From NCBI RefSeq assembly GCF_933775445.1, contig NC_065873.1, forward strand, positions 7,440,001 through 7,504,000: a stretch of DNA of 64,000 nt, read 5' to 3'. This document shows, piece after piece, positions 1 to 11,375 of this stretch. The DNA is from Argentina anserina (lineage: Eukaryota; Streptophyta; Magnoliopsida; Rosales; Rosaceae). Every line of letters starts with the position of its first letter. Position 1 is the first letter of the stretch. Made by a program: the position numbers and the translations under genes. The notes under the pieces were generated by a model. It was given only the letters and a program-made list of their open reading frames with translations. It did no database searches and was not told where the DNA came from.

Positions 1-254
1 ATCACAGATTCCAAAGAAGAACCACATATATGATTAAGTAAATTACCATCCATAATTTGCTCAAAGCATTTCACAATCAAAATTAATATGGTGTAAATCA
101 TAATTCCAAAGATGGTACATAATTGCTTCTCTAGAACATGCAAAAAGGAAAACACAGAGATGGTGTAGAGACAATTGTGTGTATGATGAAAAAAATGGCA
201 ACATTTACAGCATCTAAGTGATCTAACATCATAATTAAATAAACAAAAACTTAC

Positions 255-2116
255 ATCCTGGATCATACTGAATACATCTTTTATGGCCAATGGTATAACA
301 CCTGGAGCGTTTTGATCTCCCTGTAGAAAACAAATGAGACAAATAAACTATAGTCCAAGGATATTGCATTATCCATGGTGAATGAAAGGGAAACACAATT
401 TTTATACTAAGCTCTTACTACAGGAACAAGAAAGATAAGGTATGGTGAAAGAACTTGCAACAAAAACTACCAATTGACTTCAGATCCTCAGAGAATTGGA
501 TTAAAATGATTCTACCAATAGTTTAATAATCAGGGTTCTGCTGTGTAATAGACTTTGTAGAGAGTTTTAAACATGAGCTAGTATGGAGGACAGCATTGAA
601 ATATCAAATATCTTGCTACCGTTTTCATTTCAGTCAGCATTACCATTTCTTCACTATTATTTTGCAAAAACTTAAATTTCACCGTTTTCCAAATTTAACA
701 ACTATTTTGTGCAATCATTATTCATACAAAAAACTAGTATTCACATTAAACAGATGTTATTAAGGTTTAGTTAAGACATAGGATTGTACTGCATTATCAA
801 AGAAAAAATGAGTACAGCAACATCTAAGATCACTAGCTCCCAAAACTCTTCTTATCCAATGTCAAGATGTAGAACAATCACAACAGTATCATGAACGCAT
901 GCTATGGATTAGCCCCTTAGCAAAACCAAGAAAACACAGTGACACTTACATGCATTATCAAAGAAAAAATGAGTACAGCAACATCTAAGATCACTAGCTC
1001 CCAAAACTCTTCTTATCCAATGTCAAGATGTAGAACAATCACAACAGTATCATGAACGCATGCTATGGATTAGCCCCTTAGCAAAACCAAGAAAACACAG
1101 TGACACTTACATGCATAGTGTGTGTCTTTCCACTACTTGTCACACCATAGGCGAAAACAGTGCCTGCGAAATAGCAACCAAGTGATTAGAAATGGAAACT
1201 TTACTAACAAAACTGAATGCAATTAATCGATTCAGCTTTTCCAACTAAAACAGACATTCCCAACACGCAGAGTTCTGTTTAAAATTTGTAGAATATAACT
1301 GAAAACGCAGTTATGTCATACCATTGACACCTTCCATGGCAGCTTTGACCACAGGTTTGGCAGCAACCTCATACACCTCCTGCGAAATCGTATCCTCTCC
1401 GAAAACTTTATCTGCAATTCCAACAAAAACAATCCTCAAATCCAACTAACATCAAAATCGACTCCACCGCATTAATTACTAGCCATTCTTACTTGTGCAT
1501 TTTCACATTAATCAGCATCCGAAATAAAATTTCAAATTCATACTTACCGAATGCATAAGCCGTAAGCGGATTGTACACATTGCGCACGATCTTATCACCA
1601 TCAGCATACCAAGTGACCTCATCGCCTCTATGATACTCCCTCTCGCTGCAAACCAAAACCCCCAAAAATTTCAATCACATTACCTCAAAACCCCTAAGAT
1701 CAAACGATTCAAATTCCCCCCACCGCAAACTCCGTAGATCCGATCTTGCCCCGCGGATCTAACCGAAATTACCTGAGCGGCCGAAACCGAATCGTGACCG
1801 AGATACTATCCCCGGACCTCGGTGCGTCCACCGCCTCGGCCATGAGCTCGTCGGCGGCGAACCCGACCGGCGAGACGCCGCCGAAGGAGCGGGAGCCTTG
1901 GTACATTGATTCGGAGCGGGAGCGGCTCGGCGTGGCGGATCGGGGACCGAGTCCGCCTCCGGAGCCGTAAAACGAGGTGGCGGAGCTGGAGCAGGAGCGC
2001 GGGATGAGGGCGGCGCGGGCGGAGGAGGTGGAGGAGGTAGAGGAGTAAGGACTAGAAGGCTTGCGGTAGGACGAGAACGGCGAGCTGCTCCTTGCTCTGG
2101 AGGAGGAAGAGGCCAT
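255..2116 (-). CDS. KIN-7 family kinesin heavy chain (KIN-7D-like, probably mitochondrial), 5' part only
   Basis: Microtubule motor of the plant KIN-7 group. Five exons fit in frame on the minus strand: 2116-1773, 1645-1548, 1411-1322, 1163-1111 and 320-255, all with GT-AG borders, giving the first 217 residues. Residues 1-100 are a Ser/Arg/Pro-rich leader as in Arabidopsis KIN-7D/MKRP proteins, consistent with organelle targeting. The motor domain begins with SISVTIRFRPLSERE, continues through NPLTAYAFDKVFG and VYEVAAKPVVKAAMEGVNG, and carries an intact nucleotide-binding P-loop GVTSSGKT at residues 184-191, followed by GDQNAPGVIPLAIKDVF. The start is the first ATG of the open frame. The rest of the motor, the neck and the coiled coil lie beyond the left edge, so the gene is cut by the window, not broken. 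The long fourth intron (1110-321) contains a perfect tandem duplication. KIN-7 group is confident; assignment to the KIN-7D orthologue is less so. Confidence 0.93.
790..1111. repeat. Perfect 161-bp tandem duplication in kinesin intron 4
   Basis: Positions 790-950 and 951-1111 look identical by eye. The unit ends exactly at the exon 4/intron 4 border, so the donor context (acttacatgcat on the plus strand) occurs at 1105-1116 and again at 944-955. Either a very recent duplication or an assembly error. Confidence 0.9.
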
Positions 2117-2560
2117 CCAAGTGAGTCAACTCGCTCGGCTGACTCGGTGGAAGAACGAATAGACTATAAGCGAACAAAAACAAATCTAAGAAGAAGAAGA
2201 AGAAGAAGGGAATAATGTCAGAGGGAGTCACATGGTTTTGTGAGGGAGGTGGGAGGCGAAAGAAAGCGAAGAGAAGAGTGGTGCAGCTTTATTTATATAT
2301 AAATTCACACACTGGCACTGCTTGTTTGTTACTGAAGCTATGACTCAGAGTGTGAGTGCGAAGCTCTTCTTCTTCTTCTGGTTCTCTCTGTGAGTATCAG
2401 AGAGAGAAGGATGGAGATGGTTTCGTCTTCTTTAAGGCAAAGTGAGATGCAGAGAGAGAGAGAGAGAGGGGGACTAATAAGCGGTGAGGTGGGGGAGTGG
2501 AGAGAGCGAGTGTGATGCTGTGTGGATATTTGGAATTTGAAAATAAATTAATTACTGGAG
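2117..2560 (-). promoter_or_regulatory. Kinesin 5' UTR and core promoter
   Basis: The minus strand carries a TATA-like stretch at 2291-2303 (tatatataaat), about 175 bp upstream of the kinesin ATG, which would give a 5' UTR of roughly 140 bp. Further upstream are CT/GA-rich tracts, including a (GA)n run at 2450-2468, a common feature of plant promoters. The start site is inferred. Confidence 0.5.
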
Positions 2561-4780
2561 GGGGAGGGTGACGTGGCAGGGTGGTTTAAATTGAGTGGAA
2601 GCACCCGCGCTTGCAAGAGAACAAAGTTCACTTTGAAAAACTGGACGTTTGCCAGAGAGCGGGAAGAACACCGGCCGCCGATTGGGACGATTTTACAAAA
2701 CGCCAATAATACTATCATTTTTTTATTTGATTTTAAAATATTTCAAAAAATTATTGAGACACAGTTACGCTAACTCCCTAACGCACTCATCTGATCGCTA
2801 TTCATATTGATTTGTATGAAATTAACCCGATAAAATATAAAATTCTATATTACAAGCGCGAGAACTTAAAATACTCTTACACTTACTAATTAGAGGGCAC
2901 TTCACGCATAAAAATTTCATACTGATACTAAAGATGGGCACCAGTTTTAGTATTTTTTTCTTCTAAAATTAGATAGTAAAACGAGTTCTTACAATTATTT
3001 TAAGCAATTTGGAGTTGGGAATCAAGATTAGAATCAAACCGAGGTATTGAGTTTGATTAGCTTTTATTTTGAATTCAGAGAGAATCAAAATAGTGTAATG
3101 GCCTTTTTTTTGTCGATATAATCATGGTTTAGAAGTTGATTAAGGTTGTTGAACGAATCTATTTAGGGTGTGTTTTACTACAATGAATGCTAGTTTAATG
3201 TGAGTGGTTGTAACTAATGCGTTCCTCTGTTGGGAGTCTAATTACATAATGCATGAAACGTCAAGTTGAGTGGGGAACCGGGTACATGAAGCTGCAAGTG
3301 GCAAAAATATTCGGATGGCCTAAAATATTGGCTATGAGCAATTTAGGGAGGAGGAAAGGGAAGTACCCAATCGAACTAGTTTCAATGCAATAATGTGTAC
3401 ATTTGGCAAAAATTTAGTTATACGGCTTAGGTGTACATTTGCCAAGAAGAGTACAAATGTGACTCTGTCACCACAGTAACAGCTACTGTGTTTGTGGACT
3501 GTGTGCTACCCAGCCGAGCATACAATTGATCTGTTGAGTGCTCAACTTCAGTGATCATTATTCATTAATATTTTGTATCATTTTTTTACATATAAAAAAC
3601 TAGATGTTAATCATGTTAGAATCGTGTTGTGTTAGTAAAATATACAATTTTTTTTATGACAGAGCCATTAACAGTTTAATGAAACAAATCAGTCGTAATA
3701 ATAAGAAATTCTTAACAAAAGACTTGTGGAGTCATGAGTACTTGACATGTTTCTTATTTCAGAACATTATTTAGAGATTTAGAAACAGTTCTAGAACTGC
3801 TCATTTTACAGAATAGATACAAATTTGTTAATACGGTATACTAAGAAATTTTAGTTTAATTAAGGATAAAAACATGAGGAAACAAAAAAATGTTGAAATG
3901 ATAATCGTTGCACATTATATTTTTTGTGGTAAATCACTCTATGCTGCCTCCAATATGCATTTATATAATTTTACATGTAATATTAAATAGACATGAATCA
4001 TGTGATCATCTTAATTTTGAAGTAGATTTCACTAGAAGATAAGATTTGCTCTCACCTGGTTTCTTGTTTTGCTCCGACCAAACTGGTTTTATATTAATTG
4101 ATTTATGCACGTAGAAAATTTATGGAAGATGTGACAAGCACTCCTTTTTGGGATGAGAAAATAATTGTGAATTTTTAACTACCAACATGGGGGATTATTA
4201 ATTTATTACCTAGTCGCATGGATAGTCCAAAGACAAGTGCGTGTCCACACGCGGTGGGTTCTGGGCGGTGAAGATTTAGGATACTTTCCCATGTGATGGG
4301 CTTTCTTTACCTCTCCCACCTTACACGACAGATTTGGAAAGCCGACATGACGATGGCAAGTCATTTTGATCTTCCGGTGGGGCCACTTTCGTCTTTTTCA
4401 CATGATCCGCAGGCTCCTTATGGTGAAACACTGCAGCTAAGTAACATTTGCGGCAGCTCGTTATTGCTCAGAGCTCTGGTAATTTATACATCAAGAAATT
4501 CAAGGTGTCAAAATTTTGGGTTCGTGGAGTTTGCTCAATCCTTTGGAAGCTAAAATCTGTTGTTCGTGTTGTTTTAGTCTTAAAAAGCTCATTTCAAGAT
4601 GTTTCTTTAAGTTGATTTTTAGCAGGCTAACTTTGTCTTTGATGTTGTTGTTGTTGATCACTCTCTCCCCTCCTATGCCATTTGGAGTGTAATTGTGTCC
4701 CGGTTCAAGATAATCTTGCCGTAGTGTTTGATTTGTTCGTTGAGAACCCTAGAGTTGCTTCTCTATAATTTTTTTTCAAA
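2561..4780. other. AT-rich intergenic DNA without a recognised gene
   Basis: Only short open frames with no recognisable domain occur here, for example an 86-codon frame at 4293-4553. No terminal repeats were identified. It separates the kinesin promoter from the foldback element. Confidence 0.5.
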
Positions 4781-4817
4781 GAAAAATTACTATCAATACC
4801 TAAATTCTGGTGGTAAG

Positions 4818-6384
4818 TGATAGGAACACAATGTGACGTTCTTAATGTATATATGCAATATTCTTATGCTTTGTTACTTCTTATTTAGTTGTTTTAGTTT
4901 CATATTTTTCATATGTATGTTCTAAGGAGAGCTATTTCGAATTTTGAATGAATTGATGATGAAATTGTGCTAAGTGTTAGAACTCCTTATTGAGCTAGGA
5001 TTCCTTACTCGACTAGGACTCTACTTTCCTATTTTCATTCTTTCCTATTCCTTAATCGACGATTTCTTTTCAGGAAAGACAAATCATATTTGGAAAGAAA
5101 AAAGAGTTGCCGAGTTGCATTCCTAGTTGAACAAGGAAATCATATTCGAGTTGAAGAAGGAGAATAGGAGGCCGGCCTAGCTACTCCTAGTTGGACCAAG
5201 ATTGTTGCCGTGCAGCCCTTAAGTGATCTCCCTATTGGACTTGGTTTCCTACATCAAGTTGGATATGGAGTACATAAATCAAATCCATAACAAAGAGGAT
5301 TTCAGTTTCCCAATTAGTTTCTATCTCCTTATGGCACGGCAAGAAGGCTTCCTAGACTCCTATATATAGAGGCTCGGCCTCTCCATATTTTCATCATCAA
5401 CCTTGCACACAAAGCACAAGCCATAGCTCTGCCGAAATACTCTTCCATCCTCCAAGAAATCCTAAAACCGAAATTCTTCCTTTTTCACCCTTTGGATTCG
5501 AAGCAAGTAGCCTAGGATCTGCGTTTGCTTGAAATAAACCCCGTAGGAATATTTCAAAGTGTAACTCTATGATCTTCATGTCTTATTTCGGGTTTTTATG
5601 TTTTCTTGTTCTTGGATGATTTCTGTTTTTGTTTTGTTAAAGTTCAATTTAATCTTGTCTATGAGATAGTTGTTCTTTCGAATTGTGTAATAATTAAAGA
5701 TTTCGATTTTCTTTCAATGATTTCTGTTTTGATGCCGTGAGTTATTGTTCTATGTTCTTAATCAAATTTCGATGTGTTCTTATATTGCATGTGTGATTAA
5801 GACAAGTAGTTGATGTTGCATATGTTAATCATTCAAAGTTAGTACGATTATGATACAAGTAGTGGAGTAATTGTTCTTTGGTTTTTCACCGATTTTTGAT
5901 TCTAAGTTCGGCAGTGGATAGGTACTTAAACATGTTGATTTCTCTATGTGATATGTAATTGCATGATGAATTGGTATGTTAGATTTCGTAGCAAGACAAG
6001 TAGTTAAGCTCGAATGTATCCATGTGTTAGGAACCAAGTAGGAACTTGATGCATGATCGAACTTAGTGTGGAATCTTGATACCTACGGCATAAACATGAA
6101 TGAGAAGGGAATTTGATGGTCTTTGTTCTTACATGATTTTTTTGGTGATTGTTTATGTGTTGGTTGGTTGATCACATGTATATATTAGTTTAGGTTTTAT
6201 TTACTGATTTTATGATTCAATCCGAAACCTATATCAACCATGTATATCTTTATGAATTCGTGTTAAGTATTGTGATCCTAAGCCCTGGCTGGATCCCCGG
6301 TTTGTGAACGATACCCTCTTGCTTTATACTACTAATGATGTGTTCAGGGTTAAATATTGATGTCGAGTAATCGAGCAACCATCA
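4818..6384 (+). mobile_element. Solo LTR, family L1, copy 1 (1567 bp)
   Basis: Starts TGATAGGAAC, ends GCAACCATCA, and is flanked by a perfect 5-bp TSD, gtaag, at 4813-4817 and 6385-6389. A TATA box (tatatataga) lies at 5361-5370 with downstream leader-like sequence. No primer-binding site, polypurine tract or coding region adjoins it, so it is a solo LTR left by LTR-LTR recombination. A near-identical copy in opposite orientation is at 41010-42577. It sits inside the left arm of the foldback element and is therefore younger. The superfamily is not determinable from the LTR alone. Confidence 0.92.
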
Positions 6385-6801
6385 GTAAGGTCAATGTGGT
6401 ACCCAGACTCACAAAATTATCAATGTGATACCCAGACTCTTATTTTGCTATCAACGACGTACTTCCGTCAAATTTTGTTTGACGGCTCCGTTAAAAAAGT
6501 GACGTGGCATACCTTGTCCGAATAAAAAATGTCATATTTTTCATTATTAGTACCTGAACTCTAATGACAAGGTCAATGTGGTACCCAAACTCACAAAATT
6601 ATCAATGTGATATTCAAACTCTTATTTTTCTATCAACGACGTAATTTCGTCAAATTGCTTTGACAACTTTGTTAAAAAAATTACATGGACACATCTGGTG
6701 GGAATAAAAAAATTCCCTCTTTTAATTAACCACTGACTTAAATTAATTCTTTTTATTTTATTTCTTTTATTTTTTTATTTCTCTTTCATCTCCTCACTCT
6801 A

Positions 6802-6831
6802 TTTCACTCTCTCTCTCTCTCTCTCTCTCTA
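6802..6831. repeat. (CT)n microsatellite
   Basis: About 13 CT dinucleotides in a row inside the left arm of the foldback element. Confidence 0.85.
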
Positions 6832-7810
6832 TTTTACCCTCAATTCCCCACCTACATTAATATCTCCGGTGACTTCCTCTCCCTTCCAAACGTCACCGTT
6901 TTGGCCTCGAATCACAATCTGGTTTCCCGTGACTGAAACGATGTCATCACTCGACGGCACTCCGCGAGAGCCCAACAATCTCTTGAATCTCAAAGAACCA
7001 TCAACAAGACTCGGTATTTTGCAAACCATCAACCAAGGTAATTTTCATTTCCTTCAAATCAAATCTCCGGCCGAGATAGCCGACGTTAGGATCCGATTGC
7101 AAAACACGAGAAACAATGAGTACTTGAAAAAGGCGTGGTCTTCCCCATAAGGCACTCTCATGATCTTCTCCTGCATTCAAAAAACACCAAAAAATGTTTG
7201 GCTCTCACGGAGCGCCGTCAAGTGATGACATTATTTTGGTTATGGGAAACCTGATTGTGATTCGAGGCCAAAATAGTGACGTTTGGAAGGGAGAGGAAGT
7301 CATTGAAGATATTAATGTAGGTGAGGAATTGGGGGTGAAATAAAGAGAGTGAAATAGAATGAGGAGATGAAAGAGAAATAAAGAAAAAATATTAATTTAG
7401 GTTTGTGGTTAATTAAAAGAGGGACTTTTTATTCCCATCAGGTGTGTCACGTCACTTCTTTAACAGAGTCATCAAAGAAATTTGACGGAAAGTACGTCAT
7501 TGATATCAAATATGAGTCTGGGTATCACATTGATAGTTTTGTGAGTTTGGGTACCACATTGACAGTTTTGTGAGTTTGGGTACCACATTGACATTGCTAC
7601 TAGAGTTCATGTACTGATGGTGAAAAAAATATATTTTTTATTCCCACAAGGTGTGCCGCGTCACTTTTGTAATGGAACCGTGAAATAAATTTGACGGAAG
7701 TACGTCATTAATAGCAAAATAAGAGTCTGCGTATCACATTGACAGTTTTGTGAGTTTGAGTACCACATTGATCTTACCACCAGAGTCTAGGTACTGATAG
7801 TGATTTTTTT

Positions 7811-9400
7811 TTTCCTATACTTCTCATACAATAAAAGTTAGGGGTCATTTTATTGTCAATGCAACGAGTAAAACTTTAGGTAGCAACTCTAGGCAGGCTA
7901 GGTACGCTTCATATGGATGCATAAGTGGAGGTCAATGATCTTAATGCTGACTCAATAATGGTCAAACTAATAGAATATAAGTATACAACTAACAAAAGTG
8001 AGGTTATTTTTCCGCTTTTGTTTAGTTAGTTATTTATACATATACGTAGTTTTACAGAGAAAAGAAAAACATTACATAGCTCAGTTATGTGTTCTATACA
8101 TTTCAGGTTTGGATTGTGAATAAACTTTTGTCTGCTCGACTTGATGAAATAAAACATCGAGCAGGTGGTCCGATGTCTAGCAAAACATCTAATAGGTCCA
8201 AAGCAGCATAATCATACGTTGTAAACATCAACGATGTCCAGGAAAATAAATATTAAAACAGAAACATATGGCTGAACTAGGTATCGGAAAGGTGGAACGA
8301 TTCAGTTCGTTATTCCGCCAAAAAAAGCCAAATGCACCCGGAGTTGAAAAAGAGTAGAAGCCAAGAAACAAACGTGAATGAAATGGGTGGTCATTGCTCA
8401 CTCATTTTTTTCCTCTCTTGGAGGTTTCAGCAGAAAGCAATAGCAAGCCAAGTATGCAACATTTTGTTCTTTGGTGGTCCTAGCATATGTGTGTGTGACC
8501 GTGAAGAGAAGCTAATGAGCTGGGTGTGACCCTCCCACAATGTTGTGACACTCAAAAGGGCTCTCACGTGCATTTGGGGACCTTTAGCATTTCCCATGTG
8601 GCTTCCCTAATTAGCTCTCGCAAATCAAATCTTCCAACTCAGATCACTCTTCTTTTATATCTCCATCCACCTGCCTATTCTTCTTTCCTTTGCTTTCATT
8701 CTCACGACGGCACAAAGGAAATGTCCCCCTGATCTGATCTTACTCTTGGGAATCTGTTCATAGCACAACTTCGTTGCGTACTAATGTTCTCCTGGCGAAT
8801 GTTGTGCCCTCATAAACAAAGAGCGTTTGTCGAGGTTTTCTCGTGAACCATGAGAGTATTCGAGCAGAAAGAGATTCCGAACTTTTTATTCACTGCGTGA
8901 ACAATATTACGTAAAGTTTCTTAGTACCTAAAAGTCCATCATTAGAGATATCAAACAACTTGCTAGACAGATCAAAGTGATTTAATTTTCTCCTATATTC
9001 CTTAGGAAACTAACTTCCTAGACAATATATCACCCATTGCCATTTGTGTGTAGCTCACGTACAACTAGCAGCAATTTTAAATTTGGTACCATGATCTGCT
9101 TCTTGGCCTGCAATTTTGCGCCCCTTAGCTTAGGTTGTCCTCGTTACTATCGTTTGCAATTCCCTTCCCTTATCGAATAACCAAAAAAAATATCTCACTC
9201 ATGGTCTTTGTACAATACATATATACACACACACACTCATAAATAAGTACTTCATATTGAAGTAACAACTAACAAGACTACAAAATAGTAATGATTATAA
9301 CAGTGCTAAAGGGGAGATGAATGAGCAGCCTTTTAAAGTCTGTATCTTTTGCTACAAAGAGATCAAACCTCCAAATGAGAGTAGCATCATTAATTGTGTA

Positions 9401-9439
<39 letters not shown>

Positions 9440-9499
9440 TTACTCTTGTTCTAAATTACTAAATACCTCAACATTTCTGAGAAACTTTTGAAAGTTCCT
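7811..9499. other. Intergenic DNA, no recognised gene
   Basis: AT-rich with short shadow frames only. A (TTA)n microsatellite spans 9406-9438 and a short (CA)n lies near 9224-9236. A G-box-like CACGTG occurs near 8567, but no convincing gene is attached to it. Confidence 0.5.
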
Positions 9500-9795
9500 T
9501 TCCTCTTCTTTTGGCTACATCTTGGTCATCTTCCACTCTCACACCGTGTGAGTTACATTCACAGCAGAAAGGCAAAGTATGCATACTCTCTTACTGCCCT
9601 CACATACGAGTTCTAGGGCGTAGCCAGAGTCGGAGCTTATCGGGGCTCCGGGTACCCAACAAAAAGAACAAAGCAAGCCCCCTCCTCCACTGCTCAGCGG
9701 CTGTCGCCACTCGCCATCACCACTGAAAACCCCTCTCATTGTCACACAAGCGACCTCAACTACCTAAATGCGGACCACATTTTGGAACTCCATGC
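9500..9795 (+). pseudogene. Decayed copy of mini-RNase III exon 1
   Basis: This segment aligns by eye with 14868-15150, the 5' UTR and first coding exon of the real gene 5.3 kb downstream. Shared stretches include cttggtcatct, accgtgtga, cacagcagaaa, agccagagtcggagctt (against agtcagagtcggagctt), and cgccatcaccaccgaaa with minor changes. Small insertions and deletions break the reading frame within the transit-peptide region, and similarity stops where exon 1 of the real gene ends. No later exons follow. It is a partial duplication, not a functional gene. The MULE-like element at 11376-13627 and a short LINE now lie between the two copies. Confidence 0.8.
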
Positions 9796-10223
9796 CGGCC
9801 AATGTATATATTACAATTTACAACCTTGCTACAATGTAAACACAAATATGAATGACTACAATGTATATTACAACCTTGGCTAAAATTATCTAAGCCATCT
9901 AGGACTCTAGAGGTATGTTTAATTTATAGCTGTATGGTAGATTTGGTTAACAACAAATATCAAACAAATTGGAGCATTTTGTATAGTAAAAACTTGAGTT
10001 AATATTGATCATGCTCTAGATCGAGGAAGAATATGATCCTTTTTTCTTTTCTTTTTTGCAAATCACACAGTTGGAGCACATATTATTTTGAATTGAAAAC
10101 AACATTTACGCATTTGGTTATATATTTTTGGCTGCAAGAACAAGCATTATGTTATATATTCCTCTTTTTCAATTTTTGGTTTGAATGTAATATATTGTAT
10201 AATGTGGATATCCAGCTCTAACT
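9796..10223. other. AT-rich intergenic DNA
   Basis: No gene or terminal repeats recognised between the pseudo-exon and the LINE target site. Confidence 0.5.
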
Positions 10224-10238
10224 TGCACTGATCAAGTA

Positions 10239-11103
10239 TTTTTTTTGTTAATGAGTAATTCATAAAAGAGACTAAGATCAACGTATTGGACCCGCACATA
10301 CGCTAGGCTAAAAAGAAATAATACAAAGAGTACAACTCGCCAACTCAATCAATCTCGAAAGAGTGAAAGGAAACTAATGACTCACTAATCTATGGGTCAG
10401 AGACCCTACAACCGAAAGCTTAAAAGGCACATGTGCTAATAATTCCGCCACACCCACCACTGAAACTAGCTAACATTAACGTCGACATCAACATTGGCAG
10501 CCGTAGGGTAGTAGAGTGTATTGAAACGGAGCGAAGAAGCTTGCATACCCGACGCCAATCTATAACCAAGATACAAATCATATGGAAAACCCACAAATAA
10601 AACAACATCATACAAACCACCATCGAAACTCAACATATGAATGAGATGTGCCTGACGAAAAGGAACCAAGAAAAGTAACCATAACAAAGAGAGGAAAATA
10701 GGGGGTGATGAACTCATGCATGAGCATAAAAGCGGGCACCCATAATCCAATTGGTAAGTACCAAAATGCACTTCAAGCGTGCAGACACACAAGCACACAT
10801 GGAAGAATACAATAGTAGATGATGAGTTGTTTTAGTGTAGGATAGCTAATAATCCATAAACAGTTGGAATTGATTGACACCGATATGATGAACCGAGTAT
10901 TCTCAATCTGGACCAGGCTAGTAGTAGAATCCACAAAGAGATAAAACACCACATAACGGGTGAAACATATACCACATAATGGGTAATACAATTAGAAATA
11001 GTAATAAATAGAAACATAAAGATAGCTACCTCATATAGGTTAAAAAACTAAACCTAGACCAAGGCCAAGGCCCAAGCTCCAAACCTATGAGGCGAAAGCC
11101 CAA
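10239..11103 (-). mobile_element. Short 5'-truncated LINE-like insertion (865 bp)
   Basis: Flanked by a 15-bp TSD with one mismatch, tgcactgatcaagta at 10224-10238 and tgcaccgatcaagta at 11104-11118. The insertion begins on the plus strand with a T8 run (10239-10246), a poly(A) tail if read on the minus strand. The minus-strand 3' end (tttatgaattactcatta before the A run) looks like a plant LINE tail. No reverse transcriptase survives, so it is a heavily 5'-truncated LINE or another product of target-primed reverse transcription. Confidence 0.75.
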
Positions 11104-11375
11104 TGCACCGATCAAGTAGTTATCTTGCATTGATAGATACCGCGGCAAAACGCATGGACCTATTATGACTACAGTCTCGTTCGCACGGTCAGTAGCTGAT
11201 CATGAAATTCATGCTTAACCGCTATTGGATGTTAATCCAAAGGTAAGGAAAATCTTTTTAAAATTAAATTATTTTATTTTCAACCCTTGGATTTACATCC
11301 AATGGTGGTTGAAAATGAATTTCATGGTCATCAATTGGCCGTGTGAATGTGATTGAATCTGACTATATATAATAT

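Larger units (their letters stand above)
4781..7807. mobile_element. Foldback / MULE-like element with long inverted repeats, split by a solo LTR
   Basis: Once the LTR at 4818-6384 and one 5-bp TSD copy are removed, a 1.45-kb element remains. Its two ends are inverted copies: the left end runs actatcaatacct ... ctggtggtaag, then gtcaatgtggtaccc; the right end, reversed, runs actatcagtacct ... ctggtggtaag, then atcaatgtggtactc. The inverted arms extend about 600 bp each (roughly 6390-6985 against 7200-7800), and each arm repeats its terminal ~190-bp module. The centre (about 6985-7198) is unrelated single-copy sequence and could be a captured gene fragment. Both arms also contain coding-like, higher-GC DNA next to the centre. 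The flanks offer only a poor 9-bp match (ctataattt / ctatacttc), so the superfamily is uncertain. Confidence 0.75.

Noticed and set aside
1746..1970. 74-codon plus-strand frame
   Set aside because: Antisense shadow of kinesin exon 1, whose minus-strand frame has clear family motifs and correct splice sites.
4293..4553. 86-codon intergenic frame
   Set aside because: No domain, no splice context, no neighbouring gene; not reported as a gene.
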